A stretch of DNA of 64,000 nucleotides, taken from positions 1-64,000 of the forward strand of contig NZ_JAKLTR010000016.1 of assembly GCF_022012415.1 (NCBI RefSeq), given 5' to 3'. Shown here in pieces: positions 59,640 to 64,000 of this stretch (its first letter is position 1; the number at the start of each line of letters is the position of its first letter). This DNA comes from Terrimonas ginsenosidimutans (lineage in GTDB: Bacteria > Bacteroidota > Bacteroidia > Chitinophagales > Chitinophagaceae). The position numbers and the translations under genes were made by a program. The notes below the pieces were generated by a model, which saw only the letters and a list, made by a program, of their open reading frames with translations, did no database searches and was not told the DNA's origin.

Positions 59640-59783
59640 ATGGTGTCTCTTTCGTATCGTAGCGCCCGTTGCGTTACTTTCACGCCAGACTATTCACCGT
59701 GCTGATCCACTCATAAACTTTATTCCTCAATCCATCACTTTTAACAAGGTTCGTCACCGGCCGTAAATAATCTTTGCGGTCTT

Positions 59784-62210
59784 ATGAGACTAACCTTAAC
59801 CACACTCGCTTGTTTATTCTTCCTGGCGCCCTTGTTTGCGCAGGATTCTCTTTCTGTAAAAGGAACAGTTCGTGATACAGAGAAACCATTAGCATCAGTC
59901 ACCGTTTCCTTATTAAAGGCTTCCGATTCATCATTAGTGAAGCTGGCACTGACCAATCAACAAGGTGTTTACGAATTTCATGGCATCAAACCGGGAGCTT
60001 ACCGCATCATGACCACGTTTGTCGGTCTTGCCACGCAATATTCTGAAGCGGTTGAGCTTACCGCCAACCGTGAATTTTCAGCGATCACCATGCAGCCGCA
60101 GGCTCAATCGCTTGCAGGCGTGACAGTGCAGGCAAAACGTCCGCTCGTAGAAGCCCGGCTGGATAAAATGATCGTGAATGTTGATGCATCGCCGTCCAAT
60201 GCTGCCAATAATGTATTGGAAGTGCTGGAGAAATCTCCGGGTATTTCTGTTGATCGTGACGGTAATATCAGCCTGAAAGGAAAACAGGGCGTGATCGTGC
60301 TGATGGACGGAAAACAGACCTACCTCAGCGGGCAGGATCTTGCCAATCTTTTGAAAAGTATGTCGGCCAGCCAGCTTGATCAGATCGAGATCATGACACA
60401 GCCTTCGGCTAAATATGACGCTGCCGGTAATTCAGGCATCATTAACCTGAAAACAAAAAAGAATAAAACGATGGGCTTTAATGGTAGCGTGAGTACGTCT
60501 TTCGTGCAGGGCTATTATCCGAAATCGCCCAATAGTTTCAGCTTTAACTACAGAAAAGGAAAACTGAATTTCTTTTCAAATGGTGGTTATACCTACTGGC
60601 AGAGCAACAGCGACCAGACGTTGACCAGGAATTTCCATAATAACGGACCGACCACCGTATTTGACCAGGTCGGTTTTCAGAAAAATACCAGCCACAATTT
60701 TAATCTCCGCCTCGGAATGGATTATGCAATGGATGCGAAAACAACACTCGGTTTCACTATCAATGGTATCTCCAACAGCAATGATGGGATCAATTTCAGC
60801 AAAGGTGATTTTTTTACAAAAAATACGGGCATTGTTGACTCAACGATCGATGCCGTCAATGATCAGGATAACAAATTCAGGAATTTCAGTGCAAACATCA
60901 ATTTCCGCAAGCAATTGAATGCAAACGGGCGAGAACTGTCTGCTGATATAGATTATATCCGGTACAGTTCCGAGATCGATCAGTACACAGATAATAAAGT
61001 ATTGTATCCGGCAAGGCCTCTGAAGCAATACCTGCTGAGAGCGATCCTGCCAACTGATATAGATATCTATACAGCTAAGATCGACTACGCTCATCCATTT
61101 GGTAAAAATGCAAAATTTGAGACTGGTGCTAAGACAAGCCTTATCAAAACCGATAACAATGCGCCTTACGAAACGTATGATGAGTCTATGGGCAAATGGG
61201 TAGATGATGTCCGTAAAGATCATTTCGCCTATGATGAGCAGATCAGTGCGGTGTATGTCAACTTCAGCAAACAGGTCAATAAATGGGGATTCCAGACCGG
61301 CTTGCGTGGAGAGCATACACATTCCAAAGGAAAACAGATCCTGCTGAACAAAAGCATTTCGAGAGATTACTTCCAGCTGTTTCCAACTGCGTATATCAGT
61401 TATGCGATGAATGACAAGAACCAGTTCGGATTGAATTACGGAAGACGGATCGAACGTCCGGATTACCAGGACATGAACCCTTTTCAGCAATTCCTGGATC
61501 TTTACACCTACAATCAGGGTAACCCGTATCTGACGCCTCAGTTCACCAACAGCGTGGAACTGAGTCATATTTTCGCAGGTAAATTAAGTACCACCCTGAA
61601 CTATACGCATACCACCGATATCATCAATGATATCCTGAAGCAGGACGATGTAACAAAAGTGACTTTCCAGACAAAGGAAAACGTTGCGACCAGCCGTAAT
61701 ATCGGTTTATCCGTGAGTTATAATGCTCCGTTGAAAAAATGGTGGACGATCAGCCTGTATGGTAACGGTTACAACAACCTGTACAAAGGCCTGGTGAATA
61801 ATGTAATGCTGAAGACAGATGTATATACATATATGTTCAATATGAACAACCAGTTCAGGTTTGCAAAGACCTGGGGAGCTGAGGTCAGCGGTTTCTATCA
61901 AAGCAGAAGCCTGATGACGAGCATGTTCATCATTGATCCGATCTACGTGCTGTCATTTGGCGCCAGCAAGCAGATCCTGAAGAACAAGGGATCGCTGCGT
62001 TTGAGCATTATCGATCCATTCCGTTTGCAAAAAGCGAATGTATGGATCCGTCATGATAATATCGATATGCTCGTTACCAACCGCTGGGATAACCGCCGTG
62101 TTGGTCTCACTTTCACTTACCGTTTTGCGAAAGGGCAGGCAGTTCAGCAACGCAGACAGACAGGTGGGGCAGCGGATGAGCAAAAACGTATTGGCGGCGG
62201 CGGGAATTAA
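59784..62210 (+). CDS. TonB-dependent-receptor-like outer-membrane beta-barrel protein, copy 2
   Basis: 808 aa, the same length and domain order as the gene at 57109: signal (MRLTLTTLACLFFLAPLFAQ), carboxypeptidase-regulatory-like domain, plug (VNVDASPSNAANNVLEVLEK) and barrel. Large blocks are identical to copy 1 (for example KSMSASQLDQIEIMTQPSAK and GEHTHSKGKQ with one change), so it is a tandem duplication. Differences concentrate in the predicted loops of the barrel (~280-380). An AATCTTTG word at 59769 may be the -7 element. A strong terminator follows. Confidence 0.85.
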   Translation: MRLTLTTLACLFFLAPLFAQDSLSVKGTVRDTEKPLASVTVSLLKASDSSLVKLALTNQQGVYEFHGIKPGAYRIMTTFVGLATQYSEAVELTANREFSAITMQPQAQSLAGVTVQAKRPLVEARLDKMIVNVDASPSNAANNVLEVLEKSPGISVDRDGNISLKGKQGVIVLMDGKQTYLSGQDLANLLKSMSASQLDQIEIMTQPSAKYDAAGNSGIINLKTKKNKTMGFNGSVSTSFVQGYYPKSPNSFSFNYRKGKLNFFSNGGYTYWQSNSDQTLTRNFHNNGPTTVFDQVGFQKNTSHNFNLRLGMDYAMDAKTTLGFTINGISNSNDGINFSKGDFFTKNTGIVDSTIDAVNDQDNKFRNFSANINFRKQLNANGRELSADIDYIRYSSEIDQYTDNKVLYPARPLKQYLLRAILPTDIDIYTAKIDYAHPFGKNAKFETGAKTSLIKTDNNAPYETYDESMGKWVDDVRKDHFAYDEQISAVYVNFSKQVNKWGFQTGLRGEHTHSKGKQILLNKSISRDYFQLFPTAYISYAMNDKNQFGLNYGRRIERPDYQDMNPFQQFLDLYTYNQGNPYLTPQFTNSVELSHIFAGKLSTTLNYTHTTDIINDILKQDDVTKVTFQTKENVATSRNIGLSVSYNAPLKKWWTISLYGNGYNNLYKGLVNNVMLKTDVYTYMFNMNNQFRFAKTWGAEVSGFYQSRSLMTSMFIIDPIYVLSFGASKQILKNKGSLRLSIIDPFRLQKANVWIRHDNIDMLVTNRWDNRRVGLTFTYRFAKGQAVQQRRQTGGAADEQKRIGGGGN

Positions 62211-62233
62211 AACGCCAATGGTCGCAAATAGAG

Positions 62234-62275
62234 AACTTCTCCTTCCTGGTTTTCCCCAGGGAGGAGAAGTTTTTA
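62234..62275 (+). terminator. rho-independent terminator of receptor copy 2
   Basis: 16-bp stem AACTTCTCC.../...GGAGAAGTT with one G-T wobble, short loop, T-run. Confidence 0.92.
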
Positions 62276-62311
62276 TTTTCTCAAACCCACGGCATCTCCT
62301 TTTCTTTCAAT

Positions 62312-62352
62312 CGCTATTCGCGCTCATTCGCGGCCATTCGTGTAAATTCGCG
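62312..62352. repeat. decamer repeat upstream of NA37
   Basis: Four ~10-bp units ATTCGCGCTC, ATTCGCGGCC, ATTCGTGTAA, ATTCGCGGAT. They end at the start codon of the NA37 gene. It is the same word family as in the ABC linker at 39.1 kb (complement CGCGAATGGC/CACGAATGGC). Confidence 0.75.
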
Positions 62353-62353
62353 G

Positions 62354-63409
62354 ATGATTTTTAGTACCGAAGCAAAGCTCTCCCAACTCTCCATTCACAA
62401 AGTAGGCAACAAAGCTGCGGCAGAGCCGCTGGCACTGTCGGAGCAACCGTATCCGGTAGAGGATGAGGTGTTGAATGGAATTTTGTTGCAATATTTTACT
62501 GGCGGATTTTTAAAGGTCAATGAAATATACAGGTTACATCATCCTACGTCGAACCTGGCGCTGAATGAGGTGTATCATTTCTGTAAGAGCATTTTTGCCG
62601 ATCCGGAGAGTTTTCATGAGAACAGCCGCCAGCTGGCAAAGCAGCTGTATGATATCGCGGATCATCCAAATATCAAGCCCGGAGAGTTCTATGTGGTCTA
62701 TTTCCAGAACATCCAGGTGGAGGGTGCATTGGTAGATGCCGTGGGCCTGTTCAAATCGGAGAACAAGGAGACTTACCTGAAAGTTACCCCGTCTGCGGGT
62801 GCATTCGGCTTGTCTTATGAATCGGAAGCGATCAATATCAAAAAACTGGATAAAGCCTGTATCGTTTTTAACGTCGAGGAAGAACTGGGCTATAAAGTGT
62901 CGGTGATCGATAATACCAATAAGTCGGGAGAAGCGGTTTACTGGATGGATGGATTTTTGAACCTCCAGATCCGCAATGATGAATACACCCAGACGCATAA
63001 TGTACTGAGTATCTACAAAGAGTTCATAACAGATAAGCTGGATGAAAAACTGGAAGTATCCAAGCCGGATAAGATCGATCTGCTGAACCGTTCCATTCGT
63101 TATTTCAAAGAAAATGAGCAGTTCAATTTAGATGAATTTTCCAATGTGGTGCTGGATAACCCGGTGGCGATCCAGGAATGGAAGGATTACAAGCAACATT
63201 ATGAGCAGGAATCAGGGAGTGAGATCGGCGATTCTTTTTCGATCAATAATGCGGCGGTGAAGAAACAGGCGAGAACCTATAAGAGTGTGTTGAAGCTGGA
63301 TAAGAACTTCCATATTTATATCCATGGCAACCGGGACCTGATCGAGAAGGGGTTTGATGATGCGGTGAAGATGAGTTACTACAAGGTCTATTTTAATGAA
63401 GAACAATAA
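62354..63409 (+). CDS. nucleoid-associated protein NA37/YejK family
   Basis: 351 aa, length of the 37-kD nucleoid-associated family. Typical segments: LSQLSIHKVGNKA (~9-21), LLQYFTGGFL (~45-54), the central GEFYVVYFQNIQVEGALVDAVGLFKSEN (~111-138), shown here as EFYVVYFQ and VDAVGLFKSE, and KKLDKACIVFN (~173). The C-terminal third is helical with FKENEQFNLDEF and VLKLDKNFHIYIHGNRDLIEKG, ending in YYKVYFNEEQ. The family binds DNA in the nucleoid. ATG at 62354, immediately after a decamer repeat; it may be under control of that element. Confidence 0.85.
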   Translation: MIFSTEAKLSQLSIHKVGNKAAAEPLALSEQPYPVEDEVLNGILLQYFTGGFLKVNEIYRLHHPTSNLALNEVYHFCKSIFADPESFHENSRQLAKQLYDIADHPNIKPGEFYVVYFQNIQVEGALVDAVGLFKSENKETYLKVTPSAGAFGLSYESEAINIKKLDKACIVFNVEEELGYKVSVIDNTNKSGEAVYWMDGFLNLQIRNDEYTQTHNVLSIYKEFITDKLDEKLEVSKPDKIDLLNRSIRYFKENEQFNLDEFSNVVLDNPVAIQEWKDYKQHYEQESGSEIGDSFSINNAAVKKQARTYKSVLKLDKNFHIYIHGNRDLIEKGFDDAVKMSYYKVYFNEEQ

Positions 63410-63431
63410 GCGTCTATTTATTATTGGTGTG

Positions 63432-63541
63432 CTTTCCCGGCTCTGATTCGATGAGGGACTATTTGGTGAAAGTCCGATGCCCCGGGTGACCTTGAGCCTT
63501 TCCTGCTCTTTATACCGTGGCGCGTGAGACACGCACCACGG
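63432..63541 (+). ncRNA. candidate structured RNA element
   Basis: Between NA37 and the last gene. GGCTC/GAGCC (63437-63441 with 63492-63496) encloses GGACT/AGTCC (63454-63458 with 63469-63473, loop ATTTGGTGAA). A second hairpin follows: CCGTGG-C-GCGTG-AGA-CACGC-A-CCACGG (63513-63539). It may be a leader of the downstream secreted-protein gene or an isolated RNA. The GGTGAAAGTCC word recalls cobalamin riboswitches, but the CCGCNACTG core is missing. Confidence 0.3.
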
Positions 63542-63687
63542 CTGCCTGATGTCAATGTTCGCAAGATTCTTTTATTTAGCTGGCTGGAAAGTATCGCCCT
63601 GGTCCGTCTGCCTTTCTTAAAGAAAAATGATCATTCTGTTAAACTCCAGCTCATGAAACCGGTCTGATGGCTATAAAATTCAATTTT

Positions 63688-64000
63688 ATGAAGGTATTCA
63701 GGTTGTTTCTTTCTTCCGGGTTCTTGCTTTCTGCGATAGCCGGATTCTCCCAGGCATCTTCTTTGGCTGATTCTACAGGTTTGCCGGGTGATGATTTCAG
63801 TTTACAGGGAGCACTCGCATTGTTCAAACGATCTTCCAGCGTAGAAGATTTCGAGAAATTATTGAATACAGAATCGAGCAATGTTAATAATCTGGATCTC
63901 AATAATGATGGACAAACAGATTACGTAAAGGTGATCGACAAATTTGATAACGGGGTACATGCATTTATTTTACAGGTGCCTGTTGCTGAAAATGAGAACC
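63688..64000 (+). CDS. secreted protein, 5' part only (runs past the window end)
   Basis: 104 codons are visible from the ATG at 63688. The signal peptide is MKVFRLFLSSGFLLSAIAGFSQ (~1-22), shortened here to MKVFRLFL...AGFSQ. A helix LQGALALFKRSSSVEDFEKLL precedes LDLNNDGQTDYVKVID (~72-87), a DxNxDGxxD calcium-binding EF-hand/dockerin-like loop. No stop is reached before base 64000. The family resembles Bacteroidota secreted proteins of unknown function with a single calcium loop. Promoter not identified; a structured element lies upstream. Confidence 0.65.
   Translation, partial: MKVFRLFLSSGFLLSAIAGFSQASSLADSTGLPGDDFSLQGALALFKRSSSVEDFEKLLNTESSNVNNLDLNNDGQTDYVKVIDKFDNGVHAFILQVPVAENEN

Noticed and set aside
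60840-61568. Minus-strand open frame of 242 codons
   Set aside because: Shadow of the second barrel receptor.
1-64000. tRNA, rRNA, tmRNA and RNase P genes
   Set aside because: No TPsiC-like GTTCRANNC with a cloverleaf, and no rRNA or RNase P core motifs were found on reading; a tRNAscan/Infernal run would be decisive.

Overview
The window looks like a chromosomal segment of a Gram-negative Bacteroidota, most likely of the family Chitinophagaceae. Grounds: two SusC-like beta-barrel proteins with carboxypeptidase-regulatory-like N-termini, a short (289 aa) RpoD-type sigma factor, many lipoprotein and secreted-protein signals, a serine-palmitoyltransferase-like enzyme (sphingolipid route), a YtxJ-type bacilliredoxin, a KTSC-domain protein, secreted GH5 and GH18 enzymes, and repeated Bacteroidota-type -7 elements (TAnnTTTG, usually followed by C). 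No rRNA, tRNA, CRISPR array, insertion sequence or phage gene was recognised. Gene order is that of an ordinary core/accessory mix without an obvious island.

Layout. 1-6.5 kb: LtaS-like sulfatase, methyltransferase, phosphoglucosamine mutase (glmM), zinc alcohol dehydrogenase, lipoprotein. 6.5-14.2 kb: cysteine desulfurase, two S41-type proteases, a trypsin-like/coiled-coil/barrel fusion, cardiolipin synthase. 14.3-28.7 kb: KTSC protein, small membrane proteins, a GreA/B-like protein, cell-wall hydrolases (amidase_3, M23), bacilliredoxin, a possible M50-like membrane protein, METTL21-like methyltransferase, a PNPOx-like protein, an H1-like basic protein, MtfA peptidase, GH5 and GH18. 28.7-41.8 kb: UbiX, trehalase, serine palmitoyltransferase, queA with a long structured leader, a 1265-aa TraB/GumN protein, a peptide-type ABC ATPase fusion, AMP nucleosidase, a solitary HsdR-N nuclease-like protein. 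41.9-51 kb: Gfo/Idh/MocA oxidoreductase, pdxJ and a SET protein (divergent), e(P4) phosphatase, UbiA-like membrane protein, LuxE-like acyl-protein synthetase, LytS/LytR-type two-component pair. 51.7-55 kb: YbdK-type carboxylate-amine ligase, ATP-grasp ligase and esterase, a possible amide-bond metabolite or peptide pathway. 55.7-64 kb: rpoD, two tandem paralogous barrel receptors, NA37 nucleoid protein and the start of a secreted protein.

The most unusual feature is between the genes. At a dozen or more intergenic sites there are short direct repeats with a 7-bp period, usually present as two arms in inverted orientation (three examples have perfect or nearly perfect 29-31 bp arms), often around a transcription terminator. 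The heptamer differs from site to site (GGACAAC, AAGTAAA, GATGGCC and others), but period and architecture are the same. Two arrays have expanded to exactly 18 perfect copies. A second, 10-bp-period family lies upstream of the NA37 gene and, in frame, inside the linker of the ABC ATPase.

Other points worth a look are the structured queA leader, three candidate noncoding RNAs or structured elements, several predicted leaderless mRNAs, and the YbdK/ATP-grasp/esterase neighbourhood. All functional calls are by reading the translated sequence; none was checked against a database.
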